From contig NZ_SLXT01000003.1 of NCBI RefSeq assembly GCF_004341395.1, positions 1 to 64,000 on the forward strand: DNA of 64,000 bases. The letters are read 5' to 3'. The first letter of the stretch is position 1; the number at the start of each line of letters is the position of its first letter. The notes under the pieces are model-generated. The model made no database searches. It saw only the letters and a program-made list of their open reading frames with translations, and was not told the origin of the DNA. Positions 45,223-55,603 of this stretch are shown one piece after another. A program made the position numbers and the translations under genes. The stretch is from Heliophilum fasciatum (GTDB lineage: Bacteria; Bacillota; Desulfitobacteriia; Heliobacteriales; Heliobacteriaceae).

Positions 45223-47751
45223 TCAATCGTCTTGATCATCATCTTCCAGCAACGGCGTTTCCATCACGGCGATCACGACGACGGTGGCATCATCGCCGCC
45301 TTGACTGCGCGATGTGGCACGGCTCTCTGCTAAGATTAAATCGGCCAGTGCCTGCGGCTCTTCTGCCGGCACACGGGCCAAGAAGGAAGCCACCCAATCA
45401 TCGTCGGCCTTTTTGCCATCGAGAATACCGTCACTGATCAACACCAACCGATCACCTTGCATCAACGACACCACGATCGATTCGACTTCAATCGATTTCA
45501 TAATTCCCAAGGGCAACGAAGAAATTCGTAATGCCTGCACCCGGCGCCCCCGCCGTAGGTAACTTTGCGTTGCTCCGAGTTTGAATACTTCTGTTTCCAA
45601 CGTCGCTTGATCGATCACCGCCATATCCACAGTGGCAAAAGATTCATCATCGGTAGCCATGGCGATCATGGCATTGACGGCACGGACGGCTTCGTCGACC
45701 GGAATGCCCGATCGCGAAAAGTGTTCCAGCAACGATAAGGTCGCGGCACTTTCACGAGCTGCCCGTACGCCCACGCCGGCACCGTCGGACAAGGCGACAA
45801 CTTGCTGATGACTCGATATTTGCCATTGCCGTACCGTATCACCGCAAACCATATTGCCATGGCGGCCCGCTTGCGCCATGCCCACTTCCAGTTTCCAAGG
45901 TTTCTGTGCAACTAACGTAAACGAGCAAGGCTTACCTAACTGACAGCTTCTTTTGCCAACCATCAAAGGAGAACCAAGTACATCCGCCGCCACCGGCGCA
46001 ATCTGACTGGCACAGTGCTGCGCCCCGCCACAGCCGGTTCCCGTGACGACCACACGCCAGGGATCGGCCTTACGCATGGACTGTATCGTCACACCGTGCT
46101 CGGCCAAGGCGTTTTGCAATTGGTCCTCGATCTTACCGGGAGCAAACCACCGTTCACCCTCTTTGACCAGCGAGCCCATCCATGCCGATAATCCACGAAA
46201 TTGCGCACTGACCAGTCCGCGGCTTTCCTGCATACGCATACGCCAGTATCGGTCCACGGCGAACGTCTCCAACAAGCACTGGATGGTAGCCGCCATTTCG
46301 CCTAAGCGTGTACACCGTCGGGTTAATTCCGGTGTGAGCTTTTTAATGGCGCCGGCGCCTTCTTCGTGCACTTGATCGAGGATGGTACGCAGATAGGCTT
46401 CTGTTCGTGCCTGATCACGGTCCCAGCAAAGACCGCAACTGCTACAGGGTGCACAAACCCGTTCTTGCAAGGCCCGCAGTAAAAGCGCTTCTACTTGCTC
46501 TTTGCCCGGTCCTTCACCGGCTTCCGTCACTTCTTCAAAGGTCTGCGCCAGTTGACCGAAAAGGGAACTCATTTCGTTCAATCGCGGCAAGATGGCTTGT
46601 TTGATTTGCGCTGCCGCTGAGGCCGTTTCGCTACGAACATCGCTGCTTACGCCGGCACGTACCTTGCGCAGCATCGCCACAGGCCAGAAGAAAAACATCG
46701 TTCCGGCGATGACCGTCTCCATCAAAGCTTGTTTGACAGCGATCTCATTGAACATATAGGCTGATAAGATCACATGACCGAGGATAAACCCAATTAATAC
46801 ACCGATCTTGGCCCATCCCCGCAACAAACCGCCCAGCAATCCTGACAGTGCCATCAAAGCCACCGTGATTGGCGGCTGTAAGGAAGCGAGTACCGGCACA
46901 AAACCGGCAAGCACGCCGCTGATCACACCGCCGTAGATACCGCCTGTCCACGCCGCCAGCAAAATCACGGTGCGCAGTGCGATACCTAGCAGCGTAATCT
47001 CACCCATGCTGATGTTCGGGATACCGAGCAATACCAGTAAGCAAATCGCGGCGATACCCAGCGTTTCGTTACCCTGCCACCGACCCGGTTCCCGACGCCA
47101 CGCTTGTTCCCCCCAGGCAAAAGCAACGGCAAACCATCCAGCCAGGAGGCTTTCAAAACCGATAAAAATGAAGCGGTACAACTGTTCCGCCGTGCCCAGC
47201 GCTGCGCTCCCCTCGACCAAAGCAATCACAGCGGCCGTCACGGCACCGACTTGCCAGGCCTTCCAATCGGCGCGGTGCCCATAGCGGCCCACCCACGCCA
47301 AAAGGCCAATCGCCAGCACCCGCGACAACATCGTCGGCCCCAGCGGATCTTGGATCGTTACACTAGCCATATCCGGAATGATCAAGCGGGAAGCCCACGC
47401 CAATAAAACAAGCAGCAGCGTCGGCATCAACATCTGTGGCCGCTTCCAAGCCGTAGCCATGACAATCGCCGGTCCACCCACAAAAAAGCCATCCAACATC
47501 ACGGCCCGGCCGACCAAAAAGGTGACGACGATCGCCGGGATATTCATCGATGCCCGCATCGTGATCGGTGCGAGCCGTAGCCCTGCCGCTTTTTCCTTCG
47601 TCCGCTTGATCTTCGATAGTAATTTTCCTGTCGGCCATGGCCAGGTTACGCCCTTTGCTTCGGGCATCTTTTCTGGTCTAACCCAATCTCCCTCCGCGGC
47701 ACCTTCACTGGCCACCCTGCGAAAGGGGTACACTTTCGGTTCATCCCACAC
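45223..47751 (-). CDS. spoIIE: Stage II sporulation protein E (membrane PP2C phosphatase)
   Basis: SpoIIE sits at the sporulation septum and dephosphorylates SpoIIAA, releasing sigma-F in the forespore. The 842-residue protein has about ten membrane helices in residues 65-380, a cytoplasmic linker including a CAPCSSCGLCWDRD Cys cluster, and a C-terminal PP2C domain with SDGAGVGVRA and LVLISDGILDG metal sites. GTG 47751 is chosen because GCGAGGG lies 7 nt upstream and because the -10 element at 47801-47806 excludes starts further up. The C-terminus ends in Asp-rich DDDQDD. Confidence 0.93.
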   Translation of the reverse strand: MWDEPKVYPFRRVASEGAAEGDWVRPEKMPEAKGVTWPWPTGKLLSKIKRTKEKAAGLRLAPITMRASMNIPAIVVTFLVGRAVMLDGFFVGGPAIVMATAWKRPQMLMPTLLLVLLAWASRLIIPDMASVTIQDPLGPTMLSRVLAIGLLAWVGRYGHRADWKAWQVGAVTAAVIALVEGSAALGTAEQLYRFIFIGFESLLAGWFAVAFAWGEQAWRREPGRWQGNETLGIAAICLLVLLGIPNISMGEITLLGIALRTVILLAAWTGGIYGGVISGVLAGFVPVLASLQPPITVALMALSGLLGGLLRGWAKIGVLIGFILGHVILSAYMFNEIAVKQALMETVIAGTMFFFWPVAMLRKVRAGVSSDVRSETASAAAQIKQAILPRLNEMSSLFGQLAQTFEEVTEAGEGPGKEQVEALLLRALQERVCAPCSSCGLCWDRDQARTEAYLRTILDQVHEEGAGAIKKLTPELTRRCTRLGEMAATIQCLLETFAVDRYWRMRMQESRGLVSAQFRGLSAWMGSLVKEGERWFAPGKIEDQLQNALAEHGVTIQSMRKADPWRVVVTGTGCGGAQHCASQIAPVAADVLGSPLMVGKRSCQLGKPCSFTLVAQKPWKLEVGMAQAGRHGNMVCGDTVRQWQISSHQQVVALSDGAGVGVRAARESAATLSLLEHFSRSGIPVDEAVRAVNAMIAMATDDESFATVDMAVIDQATLETEVFKLGATQSYLRRGRRVQALRISSLPLGIMKSIEVESIVVSLMQGDRLVLISDGILDGKKADDDWVASFLARVPAEEPQALADLILAESRATSRSQGGDDATVVVIAVMETPLLEDDDQDD

Positions 47752-47800
47752 ATGGGTCCCTCGCTTTCGCCACCAACTTAGCACAATGGTATCTTTTACC

Positions 47801-47833
47801 ATTATAGCGAAGGAATCCTGCAAAACTTGTCAA
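47801..47833 (-). promoter_or_regulatory. spoIIE promoter with 21-bp spacer (Spo0A-activated type)
   Basis: On the minus strand TTGACA (47828-47833) and TATAAT (47801-47806) are both consensus but 21 bp apart. In Bacillus subtilis spoIIE and spoIIG, sigma-A promoters with this unusual 21-22-bp spacing are activated by phosphorylated Spo0A. The plus strand overlapping the -35 reads TTGTCAAC, a loose match to the 0A box TGTCGAA. The expected start site falls about 45 nt before GTG 47751. Confidence 0.75.
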
Positions 47834-47873
47834 CTTAATACCCGGTTGTTCCGATTTTTTTAGATAAATTTGT

Positions 47874-47903
47874 GAAAAAAAAAGCGATGGCCAAGCCATC
47901 GCT
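47874..47903 (-). terminator. Terminator after crtN (end of photosynthesis cluster)
   Basis: AGCGATGGC (47883-47891) pairs with GCCATCGCT (47895-47903), loop of three, followed by a T-run on the minus strand. It ends the crtN transcript 14 bp after its stop and shields the spoIIE promoter. Confidence 0.9.
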
Positions 47904-47917
47904 TTAAATCGTTCATC

Positions 47918-49480
47918 TTAATGAGCCGTTGATTGGTGGAGTGCTGTTGCACCTTTCGCAATATTCACGGAAGCCGTACCCCACTCGTTGATAATTTCCT
48001 GGGCCACCATCCGACCGGAGACGATCACCACCGGTACCCCGCCACCAGGGTGGGTGCTGGCGCCGACAAAGTAAAGGTTGCTTACTTGATCCGATTGAAT
48101 ATGCGGACGGAAATAAGCTGATTGGAACAACGTCGGCGCCAGACCGAAGGTGGCACCTTGGTAAGTATTGAACTTTTTCTCGAAAATCGGCGGTGTGTAG
48201 ATCCGCTCAAATTCGATATGCTGGCGTAAATCAGTCAACCCACAGCGCTCCAGTTTGTCCAGCACGCGTTCACGGAACGGTCCCACTTCCTTGGACCAGT
48301 CCACATCGGCGGTCATGTTGGGTACCGGCACCAGTACATAGACGATGTGCTTGCCCGGCGGCGCCACCGAATCATCGACCGTCGTCGGTGCGTAGACGTA
48401 GATGGCGGGATCATCGGGCATTCGATTTTGCTCATAAATCTGATGGAGTGTTTCTTGATAACTCTTCGTGAAGAAGATGGTATGCGTATGCAAGCAATCG
48501 AACTTTTTGTCCGTACCCAAGTACATCATAAAACAGCTACAGGTATTGTGCATACGGGCAAGTTTGGCCGGTGTGTATTTACCTCGGTACGCTTCCGGCA
48601 CCATTTTATTCATCGTTGTCGGAAAATCAACATTGGATACAACAACATCGGCCCGCATTTCTTCACCGGAAGCGAGTCGGACGCCGCAAGCCCGTCCGTT
48701 TTCGATCAAGATCTGGGTCACTTCCTGCTTGCGTAGCAGCTTTCCGCCAAACTCTTCAAGGAGTTTGACCATCGCTTTGCTGATGGCATTCATGCCGCCT
48801 TTGGGATACCAAACACCGCTCAAGGCATGTTCCACATAGGCGATGAGCGTATAAATCGACGGGGCTTGATAGGGAGACAGGCCCAGATAAATCGCCTGGA
48901 AGGTTAGGGCGATACGCAAACGCTCATCTTTGACAAAGCGGGCAATATCGTCGTACATGTGATTGAGCGTCTTGAGTTGGTACATGCCCCAGAGCGTATC
49001 GAAATTCATGAAATGGGTAAGCTTGTGAAGAGGCTTCTCGATAAACTTTTCCCGTGCCACTTGATAGCGTTTGTTGATCTGGGCAAGAAAGGCGAGGTAA
49101 CCGTCGACATCATCGGGGCTGATCCGACGGATCTCATCCAAATTGGATTTTAAGTCATTACAGGGTTCCAGCACCGAGCCATCGTGATAGACGAGGCGAT
49201 AGAGCGGATCGACACGAATTAATTCCAGATAGTCTTCCAGTTTCCGATCGACATCCCGAAAAAATTGATGAAAAACATCATCCATCATCAAAATGGTCGG
49301 TCCAATGTCAATCGTGTACCCTTTTTCTTCGATGGCACTAAGACGGCCGCCGGCGGTTGCTTCTTTTTCGAAAACCGTAACGTCCCAACCTTGATGAGCC
49401 AGATGTACGGCTGTTGATAAGCCCCCCGCACCGGAACCTACGATGAAGACTTTTTTCTTTCCTGCATTTCCGTTTTTCAA
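47918..49480 (-). CDS. crtN: Carotenoid desaturase, CrtN type (diapophytoene/dehydrosqualene desaturase)
   Basis: An FAD enzyme that desaturates C30 diapophytoene toward 4,4'-diaponeurosporene, the heliobacterial carotenoid. The 520-residue protein opens with FIVGSGAGGLSTAVHLA (dinucleotide fold, about residue 11-27), EKEATAGGRL, and the closing FVGASTHPGGGVPVVIVSGR (FAD/CrtI signature, near 480). TTG 49480 is chosen because GGAGAG lies 7 nt upstream; the frame is open to 49522. C30 rather than C40 specificity is inferred from the organism. It is the last gene of the cluster, 224 nt after bchH. Confidence 0.88.
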   Translation of the reverse strand: MKNGNAGKKKVFIVGSGAGGLSTAVHLAHQGWDVTVFEKEATAGGRLSAIEEKGYTIDIGPTILMMDDVFHQFFRDVDRKLEDYLELIRVDPLYRLVYHDGSVLEPCNDLKSNLDEIRRISPDDVDGYLAFLAQINKRYQVAREKFIEKPLHKLTHFMNFDTLWGMYQLKTLNHMYDDIARFVKDERLRIALTFQAIYLGLSPYQAPSIYTLIAYVEHALSGVWYPKGGMNAISKAMVKLLEEFGGKLLRKQEVTQILIENGRACGVRLASGEEMRADVVVSNVDFPTTMNKMVPEAYRGKYTPAKLARMHNTCSCFMMYLGTDKKFDCLHTHTIFFTKSYQETLHQIYEQNRMPDDPAIYVYAPTTVDDSVAPPGKHIVYVLVPVPNMTADVDWSKEVGPFRERVLDKLERCGLTDLRQHIEFERIYTPPIFEKKFNTYQGATFGLAPTLFQSAYFRPHIQSDQVSNLYFVGASTHPGGGVPVVIVSGRMVAQEIINEWGTASVNIAKGATALHQSTAH

Positions 49481-49594
49481 ATTGCTTCTCTCCAGACGAC
49501 TCCAGCCCTCAGGCCAGAGCAAAATATGCGCACCCAGTTAAAACCCAGGGGCAGAGCTGTACCATTGAATGTCGAAAAACACAAGAATAATCGA

Positions 49595-49633
49595 GGGGGA
49601 GCACGATCCTGAATATACGGATTATGCTCCCCT
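49595..49633 (-). terminator. Hairpin between bchH and crtN
   Basis: GGGGAGCA-CGATCC (49596-49609) pairs with GGAT-TATGCTCCCC (49619-49633), about 12 bp with small bulges. There is no clean T-run, so it may attenuate or protect mRNA ends rather than stop transcription fully. The rest of 49481-49704 shows no gene. A weak promoter for crtN could lie after the hairpin but is not convincing. Confidence 0.5.
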
Positions 49634-49704
49634 TACTGATATTGATTACTGCATGGCACCTTAGCTTATATTATCAACTTTATAGTGAAAACACAAATCT
49701 AAAA

Positions 49705-52700
49705 TTAGGCAGGTACACTGACACCTTCGATTTTGTCTTCAATGTCTTGATAGATCTTCATCAGTTGTTCTAATTTTTGTTCGTCAGCATCCCAGAAACC
49801 ACGGCTGTTCGCTTCCAGCAAGCGGCTGACGATGCCGCGCAGCGCATGGGCATTCAGTTCTTGCAGACGTTGCCGCATTTCCTCGTCAGTGATGTACACT
49901 TCGGTAATTTCATCATAGACCCAGTTATCGACGGCTTCCGTCGTGGCACTCCAGCCAAAGGTGTTGTCGACACGCGATTGAATCTCCCGGACGCCTTCGT
50001 AGCCGTGTTTGAGCATGCCTTCGTACCATTTGGGATTGAGTGTTTTCGTCCGTGTTTCAAAGCGTACCATTTCGTCGAGATTGCGGATCTGCACCTTCGG
50101 TGTCGTGGTGTCAGCCACCAGCACGCTTGGTTTTTCACCGCGGATGCTTTTGACAGCGGCCGACACGCCGCCAAGATATTCATAATAGTGGTCAATGTCG
50201 ACAATCCCCACTTCGGAAGAATCGACATTTTGGAAACTCGTCTCCACGTTGGACAAAGCCGAACGGTAGATCTCATCGGCCACTTCACCGCGCACTTGCT
50301 TCCCATAGGCAAAGCCTTTGCGCTTGATAAAGGTGTCGGCCAGTTCACCGGCTTCTTCCCAGGCGCTGTTTTCGACCATTTGGTTGACGTTGCCGCCATA
50401 GGAACCGGGCGCGTTAGAAAAGACCCGTGTGGCCGCGCTTTCAATCGAGATATTCAGTTCCTTCGCTTGCGCCAGCGCGTGCTTACGGATAAAGTTCATC
50501 TCGACGGGCTCATCGGCCATGGCGGCCAGCTTGACGGCTTCATCGAGCAACTCCATCTGATTTTGGAACATATCACGGAAGATCCCCGATACGGTGACGA
50601 CCACGTCAATCCGTGGGCGGCCCAGTTCTTCCAGGGGAATCAGCTTGAGGCGGGTCATCCGTCCCAGATCATCCGGTACAGCCATGGCGCCCATCAGTGC
50701 CATCGCTTGGGCGATACCTTCGCCATAGGTCTTGATATTATCGGTACCCCAGAGGACCACAGCGATCGACTCCGGATAGGCCCCGTTGGCTTCATGCAGT
50801 TTGCGCAACATCATGTCGGCTACGTGTTGACCGGCTTTGATGGCCACCGACGTAGGGATGGCTTGCGGATCGAGGGCATGGATGTTGCGGCCTGTGGGCA
50901 ACGTTTTGGGGTTACGGACAGGGTCACCGCCCGGTCCGGGGTAAGCATAATTACCGGCGACAGCGTGGCAAAGACCGTCGATTTCTTTTTCTTGCACCAG
51001 ATCTTGCAAGACCGACTGCAAATAGAAGAATGTTTTGGCCGCTGCCGTAATATCTAGGGAGGACGCTTGCTTGCCGACGCTGGTCAAGTGATCTTGCATC
51101 GCCTTGGCCGCGATGGTTTCCGATTTGGAGCGGAGAAAACGGAAACCGCCCCGTTCGTCTTTAACCATGTATTCGGCGATCATCTTTTCCACGCCCACTT
51201 TGATCGTGGCGCGAATCAGTTCGATCAAGCGAATCGCCGTTTCTTCGCCCATTTCCATGCGCCGTTCGATGTCGGCAAATTTCTGCCCCATCGCTTCGGC
51301 CAGCAGGGACGACAAGGCCCGTACACCTTGCTCGGGACGGTCAAAAGCGCCAATGGCCGTCAGGTGATCGACCAAGGTCTCTGCCGGCGGTGCTTCACCG
51401 AGAACGTGTAAGCCCGTCGGGATCAAGCGGCTTTCCAGTTCGGTCAGGTACGTATAGAGCTTACCGATAAAATCTTGACCGGGTTCTTTGGGCACCGGCA
51501 CATCACTGTCCAAATGCAGCGCCTGAACTTTTTCGACGATCGTTTCCAGGATCGATTCGCCCCGCGCGTTGCTACGGTTTTCGCCCCACATGCTGATCAA
51601 ATCTTTTAAATCGCGCAGTTCTTTATAAAGCCCGGCATTTTCCGCCGGCGGCGTCAGGTAGCTGACGGTCGTAGCGGCGCTGCGCCGTTTGGCAATGGTC
51701 GCTTCCGAAGGGTTGTTGACGCTGTAGAGGTAGAAGTTCGGCACCGGACCGAGCAAACGGTCAGGCCAGCATTCATCGGTCAAACCGACTTGGTGCCCCG
51801 GCATAAATTCTAAGGCGCCGTGAGTACCAAAGTGCAAGAGTGCATCAGCGCCGTAAACGCGATCGAGCCAGCGATAAAAGGCGGCAAAACCGTGGTGCGG
51901 ACAGGCTGAGCGGGTAAAGAGCAGTTTGATCGGATCGCTTTCATAGCCGAAGGAAGGCTGTACGCCAATGAAAATATTCCCGAAGTGATTGCCATAGATA
52001 TGTAAATCCTGGCCATCGGTGTTCAAATCACCAGGCGGTTGCCCCCAGGTCTGGGCGATCTCTTCCCAGTAGGGGTTGATCGCTTCATACTCTTCCATCG
52101 TCAAGCGTCCGCCCACATGGAGGGCTGCTGACGGCAACATGGATGTTTTGTCTTCAATGATCGATTCCAGCAGCGCTTCTTTCGATGCGGGAATCTCTAC
52201 CGTATAACCTTCCGCTTTTAAGCGGTGCAGCAAGTTATAGAGCGACTGAAACACGTCAAGATAGGCGGCGGTGCCGATGTTGCCTTTATCGGGCGGGAAG
52301 GAGAAAATCACAATGCCCAGTTTTTTATCGGCATTGTTTTTGTGGCGCAGTTCCACCACGCGGCGCATCCGCTCCGTCAACAGTTCAATGCCTGATTCAA
52401 TGGGAATCGCCTTGGAACCACCGTGGATTTCATAACCGCTGTACACCGTGGGCGCAACGAGACCGTCCAATTCCGGAATCGCTACGTTTAACGCCACCTG
52501 GACCGGGTTTAATCCGGACATATCTTCTTTCCACTCTTTGATCGTCTGGAATTCCAGCGGCACTGCCGAGAGATAAGGTACACCCAGCGAGGAAAGTACC
52601 TTGACGGCACTTTCGGCGTCGTTGGACGCAGGACCGCCGACCAAGCTGAAGGACGTCAAGGTAATGACGCCGTCGACGGTGGCCTCGCCTTTGTGCATGA

Positions 52701-53610
52701 ACATGTGTTCGACCACATGGCGATAATCCAATCCTTTGGCAATGCCGGGGACAACACCGAGGCCTTTGCGTTCCAGCGAGCGGATTACCGCGTCGTAGTG
52801 ATCATGGTTATCCGCCAGGAGAGACGTGCGCAGTACAATGAGGCCGATGCGCCGTTTGGACGGTGCATGATGAGCGTACCATTTCTCATAATCAGCCCGC
52901 GACGTAAACCATACGTCCGATTCCGGATGGTAAATCCCTTCTTCGGCATACTCCACCGGCGCATCATAGAGAATGGTTTCATCTTCTCGGCTGTAATACT
53001 GATTGATCAACATGAGCAACATGTTGCACAGGTTTTTCGGCGATCCGTTGAGCCAATAGAGATAGCAAAGCAGATAACTACGCAGATCCTGCATCTTGCC
53101 AGGGATGAATTTGAGCAGTTTCGGCACAGTGCGGATCAGCATCATCATCTGATCCGTTTTCAAAGGTGGTCCGGATTTTTTGGTGGCTGCCGTTTCTTCA
53201 TCGCTGTCGGACTTCTTAAAGCGCTTGAGCAGCTTCATATATTCACTGGTCTGATCGCTGTCGCCGCCCATTTTAAAGGCGCCCATGCGGTTCAGCTTCA
53301 TCAGTTCCGGCATCGCGTTGAGGATGACCACATGGGGGACGATTTTTCCTTCGTTGCGGATGATCTCCGCGATCGTACGGGCCACATCGTCTAAAAAGAC
53401 GTGGGCAATAAAGACAAGGTCCGCCTTGCTTACGGCCTGGCGAAACTCTTCGATCTTATTTTTTTCTTTGAGCTCATGGACACAAAAAGCGGTCGTCTCA
53501 ATCTGTATCGGATACTCGCCTTTGTTGATCGTTTCGCTGGCATGAGAAAAGGCAGTACAGATCTGACGTTCCAGATAGACATGGACGAATTGCATGGTTC
53601 TCTTCGCCAT
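49705..53610 (-). CDS. bchH: Magnesium chelatase subunit BchH
   Basis: The large porphyrin-binding subunit that, with BchI and BchD, inserts Mg into protoporphyrin IX. The 1301-residue protein has the CobN/BchH fold: VGGPASNDAESAVKVL, FSFPPDKGNIGTAAYLDVF, LHFGTHGALEFMPGHQVGL (about residue 620-638), and ESIAVVLWGTDNIKTYGEG and GSYGGNVNQMVENSAWE later. ATG 53610 is chosen because AGGAGGG lies upstream; the open frame to 53769 overlaps bchD and has no site. It follows bchD by 13 nt. Confidence 0.97.
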   Translation of the reverse strand: MAKRTMQFVHVYLERQICTAFSHASETINKGEYPIQIETTAFCVHELKEKNKIEEFRQAVSKADLVFIAHVFLDDVARTIAEIIRNEGKIVPHVVILNAMPELMKLNRMGAFKMGGDSDQTSEYMKLLKRFKKSDSDEETAATKKSGPPLKTDQMMMLIRTVPKLLKFIPGKMQDLRSYLLCYLYWLNGSPKNLCNMLLMLINQYYSREDETILYDAPVEYAEEGIYHPESDVWFTSRADYEKWYAHHAPSKRRIGLIVLRTSLLADNHDHYDAVIRSLERKGLGVVPGIAKGLDYRHVVEHMFMHKGEATVDGVITLTSFSLVGGPASNDAESAVKVLSSLGVPYLSAVPLEFQTIKEWKEDMSGLNPVQVALNVAIPELDGLVAPTVYSGYEIHGGSKAIPIESGIELLTERMRRVVELRHKNNADKKLGIVIFSFPPDKGNIGTAAYLDVFQSLYNLLHRLKAEGYTVEIPASKEALLESIIEDKTSMLPSAALHVGGRLTMEEYEAINPYWEEIAQTWGQPPGDLNTDGQDLHIYGNHFGNIFIGVQPSFGYESDPIKLLFTRSACPHHGFAAFYRWLDRVYGADALLHFGTHGALEFMPGHQVGLTDECWPDRLLGPVPNFYLYSVNNPSEATIAKRRSAATTVSYLTPPAENAGLYKELRDLKDLISMWGENRSNARGESILETIVEKVQALHLDSDVPVPKEPGQDFIGKLYTYLTELESRLIPTGLHVLGEAPPAETLVDHLTAIGAFDRPEQGVRALSSLLAEAMGQKFADIERRMEMGEETAIRLIELIRATIKVGVEKMIAEYMVKDERGGFRFLRSKSETIAAKAMQDHLTSVGKQASSLDITAAAKTFFYLQSVLQDLVQEKEIDGLCHAVAGNYAYPGPGGDPVRNPKTLPTGRNIHALDPQAIPTSVAIKAGQHVADMMLRKLHEANGAYPESIAVVLWGTDNIKTYGEGIAQAMALMGAMAVPDDLGRMTRLKLIPLEELGRPRIDVVVTVSGIFRDMFQNQMELLDEAVKLAAMADEPVEMNFIRKHALAQAKELNISIESAATRVFSNAPGSYGGNVNQMVENSAWEEAGELADTFIKRKGFAYGKQVRGEVADEIYRSALSNVETSFQNVDSSEVGIVDIDHYYEYLGGVSAAVKSIRGEKPSVLVADTTTPKVQIRNLDEMVRFETRTKTLNPKWYEGMLKHGYEGVREIQSRVDNTFGWSATTEAVDNWVYDEITEVYITDEEMRQRLQELNAHALRGIVSRLLEANSRGFWDADEQKLEQLMKIYQDIEDKIEGVSVPA

Positions 53611-53623
53611 TTGCTCTTCCCTC

Positions 53624-55603
53624 CTACTTTCTGAGGGCTTGCACACCGCTACGCACGGTCTCTGCCAAGGCCTCGGCCGACATTTTCGGTAAGTAGTAAT
53701 ACTGGCCCCCGGCTGCTGCCGCAATCTCCTTCGCAAAGCCCGTGGAAGTAAAGCGATTGGATGTGTCAATCACCAGCAGAGAAAAGCCGTTCAATAAGAC
53801 AAGGCGCGCCAGCGACAAAATTTCTTCGTTTAACTGTTCCCGCGTCTTCGGCTGGCCTTCGTTGGGGGTAAGGGGCACATTGCCGCGTCCGTCGGTGATC
53901 AAGGTGATCACGACTTGCGATACATCATTGGCTTGGTTACGCACACCAAGCTCGATGGAACTGGCCAAGGCACTAGCCAGCGGTGAAGCACCACCGACGG
54001 GCACTTGATCAAATCGTTTCTGTGCCAATTCGACACTGCGCGTCGGCGGCACAATGTTCTCCGCGGCTTGCCCACGGAAAACCGACAAAGCCACTTTATC
54101 GCGATTGACATAGGCTTCGTTTAACAACGCCGACACAGCACCTTTGGCGCTTTTCATGCGGTTAAAGGCCATACTGCCGCTGGCATCAACGGCAAAGATG
54201 ATCAACACACCGGACTTGCGCACAAACTGCTTCACACGCAAATCCTCATGGATCACGATGACCTGGCGATCGCCGTATTTTCCCGACAAGCGACGGTGCT
54301 TCTGATAGGGCGCTGCGGCCCGTAACGTGGCATCGACGGCGATCTTGCCGATCTTGCCGGCGGGCGGGAACAAGGCCCGCGTATAGCGGCCGCGCTCCAT
54401 GCTTTTTTGTTTGCCATGGCTGCCGCCGCGGGCTTGCGCCTGCGCTTTGGCTTGCATGGCCATCAATTCATCATCTATGGCCACTTGCTCTGCCTCAAAG
54501 AAAAATTCTTCCGGCAGTTCAAAGGTTTCTTCTTGCTGTTGCGCCTCCGGGGGATCCGGCTTTTGCTCTTGATTCGATTCCGGCGGCGGTGGTGGAGGTG
54601 GAGGCGGCGGCGGCGGTGGTGGTGCCGCTTCTTCCTCATCAGGAATATCGACCAGTTGCCGAGGTTTGATCACCAGATCGACGGCGACGGCCAGATCGAG
54701 CGGCTCGACGGCTGCGCGATCGTTGAGCGCGGCATGAGCCAGCGCCAAGCGAACCGCAAATAAATCAGCGCGATGGCCCGGCACGGCCCGGCGTAGCGCT
54801 TGCCCGGACAGATAGAGGATCTGTTCTTCCGTAATGGCCACCTGCGGCAACCGCTGCCGTGCTCGCTGCACCCGTCGGATCAATTCAGCTTTTTCATCGG
54901 CAAACAGTTCATGGAGCGCGTCCGGTTGATCCGTAAACAGTTCCTGACGGCGCATGATCTGTACCCGTGCATCCAAATCATTGATCGGCACGGCCTGCAC
55001 ATGGATGGCAATGCGGTCAGCCAAGTGTCCCCGTAGCGGACCTTCTTCCGGGTCGTAGGTACCAACCAGCAGAAAATCCGAGGGGTACACCACCGAGACG
55101 CCTTCACGCTCCAAGCGGCACGTTCCTGACATGGCATCAAACATCGTATTGACGAGACCGTCTTCCAGCAGGTTCAACTGGTCAATATAAAGCACGCCAC
55201 GGTTGGCTTCGCCGATGAGGCCCGGTTGCCATGCCCGTGAACCGTCGCCTAGCGCTTTTTCCACATCGATGGCGCCGAGCAAGCGATCTTCCGTTGTGCC
55301 CAGCGGCAGATCGACAAAGGGCGCCGGCACGGTTTGGGCCGTACGCTCACTTTCCGTACGCTGCCGGCACGATGTACACCAGGTATCTTCCCGCTTCGGA
55401 TCACAGTGACAAGAACACCCTTGCAGTTGTTCGATCGCAGGCAATAACTCACGCAATGCCCGTGCAAGCACTGTTTTTCCTGTTCCGCGGCCACCGGCAA
55501 TGGCTACGCCCTTGAGCTGGGGGTCAACGGCGACCAGCGTCAAGGCCAGCTTGACTGGATCTTGCCCGGTAATCGCTGCGAACGGTAAGTTCAGGGCTCT
55601 CAT
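53624..55603 (-). CDS. bchD: Magnesium chelatase subunit BchD
   Basis: The AAA+/integrin-domain partner of BchI and BchH. Residues 1-330 form an AAA+ domain with a Walker-A-like [12 protein letters not shown] (about residue 37-48). Residues about 334-347 are a run of 14 Pro, followed by an acidic linker ([15 protein letters not shown]). The last 190 residues are a von Willebrand A domain with the MIDAS motif DASGSM. Its ATG overlaps the bchI stop by 4 nt. The Pro run is coded in frame, so it is not an assembly error by itself. Confidence 0.96.
   Translation of the reverse strand: MRALNLPFAAITGQDPVKLALTLVAVDPQLKGVAIAGGRGTGKTVLARALRELLPAIEQLQGCSCHCDPKREDTWCTSCRQRTESERTAQTVPAPFVDLPLGTTEDRLLGAIDVEKALGDGSRAWQPGLIGEANRGVLYIDQLNLLEDGLVNTMFDAMSGTCRLEREGVSVVYPSDFLLVGTYDPEEGPLRGHLADRIAIHVQAVPINDLDARVQIMRRQELFTDQPDALHELFADEKAELIRRVQRARQRLPQVAITEEQILYLSGQALRRAVPGHRADLFAVRLALAHAALNDRAAVEPLDLAVAVDLVIKPRQLVDIPDEEEAAPPPPPPPPPPPPPPESNQEQKPDPPEAQQQEETFELPEEFFFEAEQVAIDDELMAMQAKAQAQARGGSHGKQKSMERGRYTRALFPPAGKIGKIAVDATLRAAAPYQKHRRLSGKYGDRQVIVIHEDLRVKQFVRKSGVLIIFAVDASGSMAFNRMKSAKGAVSALLNEAYVNRDKVALSVFRGQAAENIVPPTRSVELAQKRFDQVPVGGASPLASALASSIELGVRNQANDVSQVVITLITDGRGNVPLTPNEGQPKTREQLNEEILSLARLVLLNGFSLLVIDTSNRFTSTGFAKEIAAAAGGQYYYLPKMSAEALAETVRSGVQALRK

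Noticed and set aside
49534-49563. Separate promoter for crtN (TTGTGT with TACAGC, 17 bp)
   Set aside because: The -10 is a poor match and nothing else supports it, so it was not listed.
53611-53769. 53-residue Arg-rich N-terminal extension of BchH
   Set aside because: It overlaps the end of bchD in another frame and lacks a ribosome-binding site, while AGGAGGG lies before ATG 53610.
54585-54632. Run of GGC/GGT/GGA-like triplets that could be a sequencing error or unstable repeat
   Set aside because: It codes 14 Pro in frame in BchD, at the linker where Pro/acidic sequence is expected, and the frame continues normally on both sides.
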